Below, piece by piece: positions 20,260 through 28,720 of a DNA stretch of 64,000 bases. Within the stretch, counting starts at the first letter, position 1, and each line of letters begins with the position of its first letter. The notes below the pieces were generated by a model. That model was not told the origin of the DNA, searched no databases, and worked only from the letters and a program-made list of their open reading frames with translations. A program made the translations under genes and the position numbers. The DNA is taken from NCBI RefSeq assembly GCF_041435215.1, contig NZ_CP108394.1:8556001-8620000 (forward strand), written 5' to 3'. Origin of the DNA: Streptomyces sp. NBC_01314. GTDB taxonomy: Bacteria; Actinomycetota; Actinomycetes; Streptomycetales; Streptomycetaceae.

Positions 20260-21915
20260 ATGAACGCAGAAAGCCGTACCAGGCTCAACCAGACGCCCGA
20301 GTGGGCCGCGTTGGCCGAGCACCGGGAGCAGCAGGGTGAGGTGCAGCTGCGCGAGCTGTTCGCGGCCGACCCGGGGCGCGGCGCCGGGTACACGCTGGAG
20401 GTCGGCAATCTGCACGTCGACTACTCCAAGCATCTGGTCACCGACGAGACGCTGCGGCTGCTGCGTGAGCTGGCCGCCGCGGCCGACGTGTTCGGTCTGC
20501 GGGACGCCATGTTCCGCGGCGAGAAGATCAACACCACCGAGGACCGCGCCGTCCTGCACACCGCGTTGCGCGCCCCTTGCGACGCGGTGATCGAGGTCGA
20601 CGGCGAGAACGTGGTGCCGGGTGTGCACGCCGTTCTCGACAGGATGGGCGGCTTCGCCGAGCGCATCCGCTCCGGCGAGTGGACCGGCCACACCGGGCGG
20701 CGCATCAAGAACGTCGTCAACATCGGCATCGGCGGCTCCGACCTGGGCCCGGCGATGGCGTACGAGGTGCTGCGCTCCTTCACCGACCGCGATCTGACCG
20801 TCCGCTTCGTGTCGAACGTGGACGGCGCCGATCTGCACGAGGCGGTGCGGGACCTGGACGCGGCGGAGACGCTCTTCGTCATCGCCTCCAAGACGTTCAC
20901 CACGATCGAGACGATCACCAACGCCACCTCCGCGCGCGACTGGCTGCTCACAGAGCTGAAGGCCGGCTCCGACGCCGTCGCCAAGCACTTCGTGGCGCTG
21001 TCGACGAACGCCGAGAAGGTGTCGGACTTCGGCATCGACACGGCCAACATGTTCGAGTTCTGGGACTGGGTCGGCGGACGCTACTCGTACGACTCGGCGA
21101 TCGGGCTGTCCCTGATGATCGCGATCGGTCCGGACCGCTTCCGGGAGATGCTCGACGGATTCCACGTGGTCGACGAGCACTTCCGGACGGCGCCCGCCGA
21201 GTCCAATGTGCCGCTGCTCCTCGGCCTGTTGGGGATCTGGTACGGCAACTTCCACGACGCGCAGTCCCACGCGGTGCTGCCCTACAGCCACTACCTGTCC
21301 AAGTTCACGGCCTACCTGCAGCAGCTGGACATGGAGTCCAACGGCAAGTACGTGGACCGGGACGGGGTGCCGGTGGAGTGGCAGACCGGGCCGGTGGTGT
21401 GGGGCACGCCGGGGACGAACGGGCAGCACGCGTACTACCAGTTGATCCACCAGGGCACCAAGCTGATCCCGGCGGACTTCATCGGCTTCGCCGAGCCGGT
21501 CGCCGAGCTCGGTGACACGCTCAAGGCCCAGCACGACCTCCTCATGGCCAACTTCTTCGCCCAGACGCAGGCGCTGGCCTTCGGCAAGACGCCGGACGAG
21601 GTGCGGGCGGAGGGGGTGCCGGACGAGCTGGTGCCGCACAAGACGTTCAAGGGGAACCACCCGACGACCACGATCCTGGCGAAGGAGCTGACCCCGTCGG
21701 TCCTCGGCCAGCTGATCGCGCTGTACGAGCACAAGGTGTTCGTACAGGGTGCCGTCTGGAACATCGACTCCTTCGACCAGTGGGGCGTCGAGCTGGGCAA
21801 GGTCCTCGCCAAGCGGGTGGAACCGGCGCTGACGGAGGGCGCGGAGGTGCCGGGCCTCGACGAGTCCACGAAGGCGCTGGTCGCCAAGTACCGGGCGCTG
21901 CGCGGACGGCGGTAG
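20260..21915 (+). CDS. pgi: Glucose-6-phosphate isomerase
   Basis: A 551-residue phosphoglucose isomerase interconverting glucose 6-phosphate and fructose 6-phosphate. Family signatures include [43 protein letters not shown] and the C-terminal signature region [17 protein letters not shown] with the catalytic Glu/His set, then [18 protein letters not shown]. Normal length. It points toward the biosynthetic cluster, and a shared terminator lies between them. Confidence 0.98.
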   Translation: MNAESRTRLNQTPEWAALAEHREQQGEVQLRELFAADPGRGAGYTLEVGNLHVDYSKHLVTDETLRLLRELAAAADVFGLRDAMFRGEKINTTEDRAVLHTALRAPCDAVIEVDGENVVPGVHAVLDRMGGFAERIRSGEWTGHTGRRIKNVVNIGIGGSDLGPAMAYEVLRSFTDRDLTVRFVSNVDGADLHEAVRDLDAAETLFVIASKTFTTIETITNATSARDWLLTELKAGSDAVAKHFVALSTNAEKVSDFGIDTANMFEFWDWVGGRYSYDSAIGLSLMIAIGPDRFREMLDGFHVVDEHFRTAPAESNVPLLLGLLGIWYGNFHDAQSHAVLPYSHYLSKFTAYLQQLDMESNGKYVDRDGVPVEWQTGPVVWGTPGTNGQHAYYQLIHQGTKLIPADFIGFAEPVAELGDTLKAQHDLLMANFFAQTQALAFGKTPDEVRAEGVPDELVPHKTFKGNHPTTTILAKELTPSVLGQLIALYEHKVFVQGAVWNIDSFDQWGVELGKVLAKRVEPALTEGAEVPGLDESTKALVAKYRALRGRR

Positions 21916-21936
21916 CCGTACGGGGCGCGCGTACGG

Positions 21937-21977
21937 GGTGGGGAAGCGGGCGGCCGCGCGACGTCCACCTCCCCACC
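21937..21977. terminator. Bidirectional terminator between pgi and ketoreductase gene
   Basis: GGTGGGGA (21937-21944) and TCCCCACC (21970-21977) pair around a GC-rich loop. The two genes converge here, so this hairpin probably stops transcription from both sides and marks the left border of the cluster. Confidence 0.6.
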
Positions 21978-21994
21978 CGGCCTCGGTGCCGGCC

Positions 21995-22714
21995 TCAGTG
22001 CCCCAGCCCGGCGCCCCCGTCGACCGGGATCACGGCGCCGCGTACATAACCGGCGTCGGCCAGGAAGGCCACCGCCTCGGCGACCTCCTCGGGGGTGCCC
22101 AGACGTCCGGCGGGGGTGGCGCGCAGCAGTTCACGGCGCTGGTCCGGTGTGAGGGCGCGGCTCATGTCGGTCTCGGTGAGGCCGGGGGCGACGACGTTGC
22201 AGGTGATGTCGCGGGGGCCGAGTTCCTGGGTGAGGGAGCGGGCGAAGCCGACGAGGCCGGCCTTCGCCGCCGCGTAGTTGGTCTGGCCGGGGGCGCCGCG
22301 CAGGGCGGCCGTGGAGGAGACCAGGACGATACGGCCGTGGCCCGCGCGGAGCATGCCCCGTACCGCGCGCTGGGCGACGCGGAAGGCTCCGGTGAGGTTG
22401 GTGTCGACGACGGAGGTGAAGTCCGCCTCGGTCATCCGCACCAGCAGCCGGTCCTGGGCGGCGCCCGCGTTGGCGACCAGGACGGTGACCGGCCCGTGGG
22501 AGGCCTCGGCCTCCTTGAAGGCCAGGTCGACCTGCCCGCTGTCCGTCACATCGCACCGCACGGCGAGGAATCCCTCGGAGGCAGGGGGCTCGTCGCCTCG
22601 GTAGGTCACCGTGACCCGGTCCCCGGCCGCCGCGAAACGGCGGGCGACGGCGAGCCCGATGCCCCTGTTCCCGCCGGTGACGAAGACCGAACGGGCTGTC
22701 GTCGTCCGTGTCAT
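21995..22714 (-). CDS. 3-oxoacyl-ACP reductase, FabG-like ketoreductase of the cluster
   Basis: A 239-residue short-chain dehydrogenase. The NADP-binding motif TGGNRGIG is at 13-20, ANAG at about 81-84, and the catalytic Ser134, Tyr147, Lys151 (in TNYAAAKAG) are all present. The C-terminus GGAGLGH is typical of FabG. It should reduce a beta-ketoacyl-ACP formed by the cluster ketosynthase to the beta-hydroxy form. The ATG overlaps the stop of the exporter gene by 4 bp. It is the last gene of the cluster and converges on pgi. Confidence 0.9.
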   Translation of the reverse strand: MTRTTTARSVFVTGGNRGIGLAVARRFAAAGDRVTVTYRGDEPPASEGFLAVRCDVTDSGQVDLAFKEAEASHGPVTVLVANAGAAQDRLLVRMTEADFTSVVDTNLTGAFRVAQRAVRGMLRAGHGRIVLVSSTAALRGAPGQTNYAAAKAGLVGFARSLTQELGPRDITCNVVAPGLTETDMSRALTPDQRRELLRATPAGRLGTPEEVAEAVAFLADAGYVRGAVIPVDGGAGLGH

Positions 22715-24312
22715 CGCGTCCGTCCTTCCGGTGCCGGGTCCGACGGCCTCGTGTGTTCTCGGTTTTCGGGTGCCGCACGGGTGCGCAGACCCACGACGGC
22801 CACCGCGCACCCGATGAGGGCGAGGACGGCGACGGAGAGTGTGGCGGCGTACATGGCGTCGAGGAAGGCGCGGTCGGCTGTGGTCGCCAACTCGGGCAGG
22901 TTCAGGGAGTCGGCCAGGGAGCGGGCGGCCTCGGCGGAGGTGCGGGCCTGTTCCTCGCCGGCCGGTGACAGGCCCTGCGCGGTGCCGGGCAGTTCGGCGT
23001 CGGCCATCCGGTCCCGGTAGACGCCGGAGAGGATCGAGCCGGCCATCGCCACCCCGAGGGTGCCGCCGACCTGCCGGGTGACGCTGTTGACGGCGGAACC
23101 GGCGCCCGCGAGCTGTGGCGGCACCCCGCGCATCATCACGGCGGTGACCGGGGTGCCGACCAGGCCCATGCCGAAGCCCTGGATCCACAGCAGTACGGCG
23201 ACGGTCCACAGGGGGGTGCGCCCGTCGAGCCAGGCGTAGGCGACGTAGGTGGCGGCGGTGGCCAGGACGCCGGACGCGACCGTCCAGCGGGCCGACAGCA
23301 GGCGGCTCAGCGCCGGGGAGGCCTGGCTGCCCAGGACGATGCCGACGGCGGCGGCGATCATCACGGTTCCGGCGTCGGCGGGGGAGAGGCCGCGGGGGCC
23401 CTGGAGATAGAAGGCCGCGTAGAACAGGTGACCGGCCAGGGCCATGAAGGCGATCAGCAGGACCACACTGCCGGCCGTGAAGCCGGGCTGCCGGAAGAGC
23501 CGTAGATCCAGGCTCGGCGTCGCGGACCTGCGCTGACCGGCGACGAAGACGGCCAGCACGACACCGCCCAGCACCAGGGGCAGGAGGACGTGCGGGCCGT
23601 ACCAGGTGCTGCCGCCGCCGAGTTCGATGATGCCGTAGACCACGCCGCCCAGGCCGAGCACCGAAAGCCCCAGCCCCGGCAGATCGAGCACCCGGCGGTG
23701 GGAGCCGCCCAGGTCGGGGACGACGGCCACGACCGCCACCAGACACAGGGCCACGATCGGTACGTTGACGAGGAAGACCGAGCCCCACCAGAACTGGCTG
23801 AGCAGGGCCCCGCCCGCGACGGGGCCGACGGCCACGCCGAGGCCGCTCGACGAGCTCCAGATCGCGATCGCCCGGGTGCGTTTGTCCTCCGGGGTGCTCT
23901 GCACGATGACCGTCAGCGTCGCGGGCATGAGCAGACCGCTGCCCGCACCCATGAAGGCCCGCGCGACGATCAGCCACGCCGGGCTGTCCACGAACGCGCC
24001 CGCGCCGGAGGCCACACCGATCAGCGCGAGCCCGGCGACGAGCGTGTTCCGGGGGCCGAAACGGTCGGCCAGCGCGCCGCCCGCGAAGAGGGTGCCGGCG
24101 ACGACCAGGGTGTAGGCGCTCGCCACCCACTCCAGCTCGCCGGGGGTAGCGCCCAGGCCCTTCACCGGGTCGGCGAGGGTGGTGACGGCGACGTTGAGGA
24201 TCGAGGTGTCCAGCCAGATCAGCATCTGCGCGCAGACCACGACCAGGAGGACGGGCCAGGAGCGGGTGGGTGCGGCGGCCGGTTTCCCGGTCGCCCGGCT
24301 CACGGTGGTCAC
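22711..24312 (-). CDS. MFS drug exporter, DHA2/EmrB-QacA type (14 TM)
   Basis: A 533-residue multidrug-type exporter. Motif A is GGALADRFGPRNTL, the first helix shows QMLIWLDTSILNVAVTTL, and motif C-like glycine/proline turns appear near AVGPVAGGALL. Hydrophobicity suggests 14 membrane segments. The GTG start overlaps the stop of the remnant FAD gene (GTGA) and its own stop overlaps the ketoreductase start. It is the likely export and self-protection gene for the cluster product. Confidence 0.9.
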   Translation of the reverse strand: MTTVSRATGKPAAAPTRSWPVLLVVVCAQMLIWLDTSILNVAVTTLADPVKGLGATPGELEWVASAYTLVVAGTLFAGGALADRFGPRNTLVAGLALIGVASGAGAFVDSPAWLIVARAFMGAGSGLLMPATLTVIVQSTPEDKRTRAIAIWSSSSGLGVAVGPVAGGALLSQFWWGSVFLVNVPIVALCLVAVVAVVPDLGGSHRRVLDLPGLGLSVLGLGGVVYGIIELGGGSTWYGPHVLLPLVLGGVVLAVFVAGQRRSATPSLDLRLFRQPGFTAGSVVLLIAFMALAGHLFYAAFYLQGPRGLSPADAGTVMIAAAVGIVLGSQASPALSRLLSARWTVASGVLATAATYVAYAWLDGRTPLWTVAVLLWIQGFGMGLVGTPVTAVMMRGVPPQLAGAGSAVNSVTRQVGGTLGVAMAGSILSGVYRDRMADAELPGTAQGLSPAGEEQARTSAEAARSLADSLNLPELATTADRAFLDAMYAATLSVAVLALIGCAVAVVGLRTRAAPENREHTRPSDPAPEGRTR

Positions 24313-24632
24313 AGCGTTGCTCCGTAGTTCTCGCGACCGCGCACGACGGCCTCGCCCCGGCTTCCGTTTTCGTATCCGTGTCCGTGCATGGCTTTGCGGA
24401 GACGACGGCCCTCCACCGGCACCCCGAGGGCGGGAGCCGCACGCGACAGGTGCCCGAAGACCCGTTCCAGGTGGTTGTCGTCGGTGAACAGGGTCACCTC
24501 GGAGGCGACCGTGTGGACCTCGACCGGCCGCACGGCCCCACCGGCGTCGGCGCGGATCCGCTCCAGCACCGACAGGCCGTGTGGACCGGCGCCGATCACA
24601 CAGACGGTGAGGGCGTCATCGGCACGGGTCAT
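24309..24632 (-). pseudogene. Remnant of FAD/NAD(P)-binding protein with internal deletions
   Basis: A 107-residue ORF beginning with a clear dinucleotide-binding motif VCVIGAGPHGLSVLERI (10-26) of the large FAD/NAD(P)-binding family, in which proteins are usually several hundred residues. The text then jumps: the VHTV segment is followed at once by ASEVTLFTDD, which in intact relatives, as I recall them, comes about 25 residues later, and the rest is a short tail. So the protein has lost most of its body while staying in frame. Both ends keep 4-bp overlaps with neighbours (ATGA upstream, GTGA downstream), the arrangement of a once full-length operon gene. It may be dead or a small leftover peptide; an authentic short protein is less likely. 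Confidence 0.6.
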
Positions 24633-25549
24633 TCCTGGCCCAGCCCGTCACGCCAGGTCGGTCTGGCCGGCTTCCAGCCCAGTGCCGTACGGGCCCGGTC
24701 GTTGGCGGCGCCGTGCGCGGACGTGAGCTGGTGGGCCATGAACCAGCCGAGAAGCCGGGGCGCGAGGGCCGCGGGGACCGTGCGCGGGGAGGGGGCGGCG
24801 AGCATCCGGGCGAGGTGCGGCAGCCACTGCGCGGCGGGGGCCGGGTCGTCGTCCGTCACATGGAACACCCCGGTGGCGTCGGACTCGACGCCCACCACGG
24901 CCGCCCCCACGGCGTCCTCGACGTGCAGGAACGACATGACTCCCGCCCCGCCGCCGGGCAGCGGGAGCCGTCCGGCCAGGACGGACCCGGAGGTTGTGCC
25001 GGTACGGGCGTACGCAGTGCGGGGGCCGTACAGCGTGCCGTAGCGCAGCACCACACCCTCCATGTCACTGCCCGTCACCTGCCGCTCCAGCTCGGCGACG
25101 GCCCGCACCGTCGAGGCCCAGCCGGGGTCGGGGGCGTCCACGTACAGGGGCGCGTCCTCGTCGAGGACCGGCTCGCCCGCCGGGGCGGCGGCGAAGGCGA
25201 TGGACTGGGCGACCATCCGGCGCGCGCCCGCCGCGCGGGCCGCCTCGACCAGGTGGGCGGTGCCCTCGGTGCGCAGCCGCGCGGTGAGGGCGAAGGCTCC
25301 CGGCGGGTCGTCGCGCAGCAGCCGCAGGGCCGACAACTGGTGGACGACCACCTCGGGCCGGGCGGCCGACACCGCCGACAGCACGGCCGTACGGTCGAGG
25401 GCGTCGGCGACCACCACCTCGTCCGCCTCGGGGGCCCGGCCCCGGGAGCCCTGCCGTACCAGCGCGCTCACATGGTGACCCCGCGCCCGCAGCGCGCCCA
25501 CCAGCGGATGCCCGACCACTCCGGTGGCCCCGGCGACGAGTACGCGCAT
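24629..25549 (-). CDS. NAD-dependent epimerase/dehydratase family protein (extended SDR)
   Basis: A 306-residue extended short-chain dehydrogenase. The Rossmann motif is GATGVVGHPL (7-16). The segment RYGTLYGPRTAY matches the conserved substrate-loop region, and SFLHVEDAVGAA is typical of the family. The usual catalytic YxxxK is not evident where expected (the aligned stretch reads STVRAVAELE), so classic redox or epimerase chemistry is doubtful. The ATG lies 3 bp after the stop of the preceding gene; the stop overlaps the FAD remnant. Its role in the cluster is unknown; reduction or tailoring of the aryl polyketide is a guess. Confidence 0.78.
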   Translation of the reverse strand: MRVLVAGATGVVGHPLVGALRARGHHVSALVRQGSRGRAPEADEVVVADALDRTAVLSAVSAARPEVVVHQLSALRLLRDDPPGAFALTARLRTEGTAHLVEAARAAGARRMVAQSIAFAAAPAGEPVLDEDAPLYVDAPDPGWASTVRAVAELERQVTGSDMEGVVLRYGTLYGPRTAYARTGTTSGSVLAGRLPLPGGGAGVMSFLHVEDAVGAAVVGVESDATGVFHVTDDDPAPAAQWLPHLARMLAAPSPRTVPAALAPRLLGWFMAHQLTSAHGAANDRARTALGWKPARPTWRDGLGQE

Positions 25550-25552
25550 GCC

Positions 25553-26107
25553 TCAGCCCTCCGAACCGGGTGCGACGGGGGTGGAGACACGCATGAGCAG
25601 ACGGCACGCCTTGTCGCCGTCCCGTAGACAGCTCTCGGCCCGGTTCTCCGCGAGGGCCACACCGAGGCCCTCGGACCAGCCGGCGTGGATGGCGGTGCAC
25701 GGGCAGCGGTAGCCCTCCAGGGAACCGGCCATCCGGACCATGGTGATCGCGAAGTTCCGCTTCAGGGTGAGCACGATCAGGTTGTCGTCCTCGACCTCGG
25801 TGGAGGCGTTGCGCAGTTCCGGCGGGAACATCCGGTCACCGCAGTCGTCGTAGCGGCGGCGCAGCTCCTCCAGGTCCTTGCGGCGGTCGCCGGTGTCCGG
25901 GAGCGGCCCGTACAGCCGGGCGACCCGCTGCCCGACGTGCAGGGCGACCTTTCCCAGCGCCTCCGCGTTGATCTCGTTGGCGACCTCCTGCCCGAACCGC
26001 GCGGCCACCCCCTGGTACCAGTTGGCGTCGTGCTGCCACCACAGCCGGTAGGCCTCACTCGCGCGGGCGCGGTGATTGACGCCGTCGGCGTCGGGGTGCG
26101 TGCTCAT
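25553..26107 (-). CDS. Uncharacterised Cys-containing protein of the cluster
   Basis: A 184-residue protein that I cannot assign with certainty. The N-terminal half is helical and aromatic (AYRLWWQHDANWYQG), and the C-terminal third carries YRCPCTAIHAGWSEG and ESCLRDGDKACRLLMRV. The final pattern, two cysteines around a GD step, resembles the L-2-amino-thiazoline-4-carboxylate hydrolase-like and V4R-like families, but this is memory of pattern, not a search. Four to five conserved-looking cysteines could bind metal or act covalently. It overlaps the second ligase gene by ATGA. Because the cluster lacks a recognisable dehydratase and thioesterase, this protein is a candidate for a missing step. 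Confidence 0.65.
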   Translation of the reverse strand: MSTHPDADGVNHRARASEAYRLWWQHDANWYQGVAARFGQEVANEINAEALGKVALHVGQRVARLYGPLPDTGDRRKDLEELRRRYDDCGDRMFPPELRNASTEVEDDNLIVLTLKRNFAITMVRMAGSLEGYRCPCTAIHAGWSEGLGVALAENRAESCLRDGDKACRLLMRVSTPVAPGSEG

Positions 26108-27828
26108 GCGTGCTGCTCCTCGGCGGCGACCGCGGTGGCCATGTCGGCGGCGAACCGGTCGCGCATCACTCGTTTGAGAACCTTGCCGGTGGCGCCCTTG
26201 GCCACGTCCTCGGGCTTCATCCGCAGCGCCCGGGTCACCGGCGGGAACCCGGCGGCCGTCAGCACGGCGTTGACGCGCCCGGTCCACACCTCGTCGTCGC
26301 CCTCACCGCTGTCCTCGGCTCCGCTCTCGTCGACGAGTTGGAGCAGCGCGTACGCCTCGGCCTCGCCGTCGCCGTCCCAGTCGGCGCGTACGCCGTCGGG
26401 GGCGACCCCGACCACCGTGCAGTCGGCGAGCCGGGGCAGCTCGGCCAGGAGCAGTTCCTCGGTGCGGGTGCTGAAGACGATCCCGGCGCGGGTGCGGACG
26501 GCGTCCGGGACCCGGTCGAGGTGGTAGAAGTTGCCCTGCTCGTCCTGGTGGGCGAGGTCGCCGGTGAGCCAGTAGCCGCCGAGCCGCATCCGGTTCCAGG
26601 TGAGCGAGTCGTTCCAGTAACCGGGTGTGAGCGTGGGCGACCTGAGGCCCAGGCGCCCGATCTGCCCGGGTGGCAGCGGGGTGCCGTCCTCGGCGAGCAC
26701 GGCGGCCTCGGCGAAGCTGATCGGCTTGCCGACACAGCGGGAGTAGGCCGAGGTGTCCTTGGTGTGCCGGTTGTGGAAGACGGAGTAGCCGGCCTCCGAC
26801 GAACCGAGCCCGTCCACGAAGACCGAGCCGTCGACCCGGACGCGGCTCAGGTCGCGGCGGATCTCGGTACGGCTGCCGTGCTGGACGAGCGCCCGGATGT
26901 GCGCCTCGTGCGCCGCGTCCCCCGTGTTGAACCACACCTGCACGCTGGACAGATCACGCGACGTCAGATCCTCCGCGGCCATCTCGCCGAAGGTCCCGGC
27001 GAAGGCCAGCACGGTCGTCGGCCGGTACTCCTCGACGGCGTCCAGCACGTCCGTGCCGCGCTGGCTGGAGAGCAGCTTGATGTCCGTGCGCAGCAGCAGG
27101 CAGTACAGCAGCGTCGCCACCATCGCGTTGTGCGCGCCGGGCAGTCCCACCAGCGTGCGCTCCATGTCGGCGCCGGTGGAGAAGCGCAGCCGGTGCACCT
27201 GGGCGTACATCAGCGTCCGGTGCGTGTGCGGCACGCCCTTGGGCATGCCGGTGGTACCGGACGAGTGGGAGATGAGCACGGGGTCGGACGGGTCGTGCCG
27301 GTACGGGTACGACGGCGGAAGCGACGCGCGGTGCTCCGGCCGGATGTCGGCGGCGGTCACGCGGAACCCCGGGCCGGTACTGCCTGCGGAACCCTTGGCG
27401 TCGTCGGCCGACACCTCGCGGTGTGCCTCGTCCGTGAAGACGCCCACCGCGCCCTGCCGGCGGACGTACTCCCGGGCGATCTCCGGGGACAGATTGCCGT
27501 TGACGAACGACGGGACGGCGCCCAGTGACGTCAGCGCCAGGAAGTTCACCGCGAACTCGACGGCCGAGAAGGAGTGGACGGCCACCGGGTCCCGGGGCCG
27601 CACGCCCCGGGCCGCGTACCAGCCCGCGTACGTCTCGACCACCTCGTACAACTGCCCGAGCGTCAGCACCTCGGGGCGGCTGCCGTCCGGTGCCCGCCAG
27701 GTGCCGTCGGTCCGCAACACCGGCTCGTCGAGCGGGCGTTCGTACGCCCGCAGCCGCCGCAGGACGTTCCCGGCGCCGAGGTCGGTGTCGGAGCAGATCC
27801 GCGCCCGCTCCTGCCTACTGATGAGCAT
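26104..27828 (-). CDS. AMP-dependent synthetase/ligase (second adenylating enzyme)
   Basis: A 574-residue member of the ANL superfamily. The P-loop is SHSSGTTGMPKGVPHTHRT; GLGSSEAGYSVFH and YWLTGDLAHQDEQGNFYHLD match the A5 and A7 motifs; catalytic Lys549 lies in KGATGKVLKR. The usual GRxKD hinge is replaced by DRVPDAV. The start ATG (27828) lies 14 bp inside the preceding gene. It may activate the finished acid, load a carrier protein, or form an amide. A further possibility is an ATP-dependent diazotase, since those enzymes (CreM and AvaA6 type) are ANL homologues, but no nitrite-forming genes are in view. Confidence 0.82.
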   Translation of the reverse strand: MLISRQERARICSDTDLGAGNVLRRLRAYERPLDEPVLRTDGTWRAPDGSRPEVLTLGQLYEVVETYAGWYAARGVRPRDPVAVHSFSAVEFAVNFLALTSLGAVPSFVNGNLSPEIAREYVRRQGAVGVFTDEAHREVSADDAKGSAGSTGPGFRVTAADIRPEHRASLPPSYPYRHDPSDPVLISHSSGTTGMPKGVPHTHRTLMYAQVHRLRFSTGADMERTLVGLPGAHNAMVATLLYCLLLRTDIKLLSSQRGTDVLDAVEEYRPTTVLAFAGTFGEMAAEDLTSRDLSSVQVWFNTGDAAHEAHIRALVQHGSRTEIRRDLSRVRVDGSVFVDGLGSSEAGYSVFHNRHTKDTSAYSRCVGKPISFAEAAVLAEDGTPLPPGQIGRLGLRSPTLTPGYWNDSLTWNRMRLGGYWLTGDLAHQDEQGNFYHLDRVPDAVRTRAGIVFSTRTEELLLAELPRLADCTVVGVAPDGVRADWDGDGEAEAYALLQLVDESGAEDSGEGDDEVWTGRVNAVLTAAGFPPVTRALRMKPEDVAKGATGKVLKRVMRDRFAADMATAVAAEEQHA

Positions 27829-28720
27829 GGGTCTCCGTCTCGATTCTTTCCGGGAGCCGTTCGGCGTCGAGGAGGAACGCGGGCGTCCCGGGTTCGGTGA
27901 CCAGGACGTGGGTGCCGCCGTCCCGCAGCAGCCGCCGGTGGGCGGCGGCCAGGTCGAACAGGCCCTGGACGCTGCCGGGGTGCGCGGAGGCCGCCGACCG
28001 ATCGCCGTCGTACGTCCGCGTCGCACGGATGGTCACGGGCGCGCCGGCACCGGGGCGGCCCAGCAGGACGGCCACCGCCAGGGCGGCGGATTCGGGGAGG
28101 TCCGGGACCGGGCGGCCGGTGTCGGCGGAGAGTTCCCGGTGCACGGCGGCCAGCCGCTCGCCGCCGCCCAGTTCCAGGCCGACCACCAGGACCTGGTCCA
28201 GCTCCGGGTCCTCCAGGAGGAGGTCCGCCATGGCCAGCAGTTCGGTCACCGGGTCGTCGAGGGTGGAAAGGCTGAACATCTGCCCGGTGATCCCGAACTC
28301 CCGGCTGATGTGCCCCAGCACGGAGTTGGCGGTGGACTGCATGAACAGCAGCGGGTTGTGGACCCGCCCGGACACCACCCGCCGGCTCGCCAGATCGGCC
28401 GTGGTGGTGTCACCCATGAGGCTCAGCAGCGCGACGGCCGTACGGGAGCCTCCCCCACTCTCGGCTTCGCTCGAGCGGGAGGTGCCCCCACCCGGCCGCT
28501 CGGTCAGACACCGCGCGGCGACCTCGTACGCCATCGGGCTGAACGCCGACTCCACGAACCCCGGCAGGCGCGGCAGCCGGATGTCGCCGTCCCGTCCGGT
28601 GCCGTGGGTCGCGGTGGCGGTGGTGAGGACGCCGAGGGGCGAACGCAGGGGTGCCTTCTCGGCCGACGCCTCCCCGCCGCTTGCCGGTGCGGCTTTCCCG
28701 CTGTTGTCCGTCGTCGTCAC
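27815..28720 (-). CDS. Ketosynthase-like chain-length-factor-type partner lacking active Cys
   Basis: A 301-residue protein with a beta-ketoacyl synthase N-terminal-like fold. The segment FGITGQMFSLSTLDDPVTELLAMADLLLED aligns with the nucleophile region of ketosynthases; where STACSS would be expected it has STLDDP (152-157), so the catalytic Cys is missing. FMQSTANSVLGHISREFG (127-143) precedes it. It is shorter than full ketosynthases and lacks a convincing NAHGTGT motif. The GTG start overlaps the stop of the intact ketosynthase gene (GTGA), as KS/CLF pairs do. Inference: it is the non-catalytic partner that forms a heterodimer with that ketosynthase. Confidence 0.75.
   Translation of the reverse strand: MTTTDNSGKAAPASGGEASAEKAPLRSPLGVLTTATATHGTGRDGDIRLPRLPGFVESAFSPMAYEVAARCLTERPGGGTSRSSEAESGGGSRTAVALLSLMGDTTTADLASRRVVSGRVHNPLLFMQSTANSVLGHISREFGITGQMFSLSTLDDPVTELLAMADLLLEDPELDQVLVVGLELGGGERLAAVHRELSADTGRPVPDLPESAALAVAVLLGRPGAGAPVTIRATRTYDGDRSAASAHPGSVQGLFDLAAAHRRLLRDGGTHVLVTEPGTPAFLLDAERLPERIETETHAHQ

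Noticed and set aside
21916..21994. Possible att site or IS end at the left border of the cluster
   Set aside because: Only a symmetric terminator hairpin is seen; no tRNA, direct repeat pair or transposase accompanies it.
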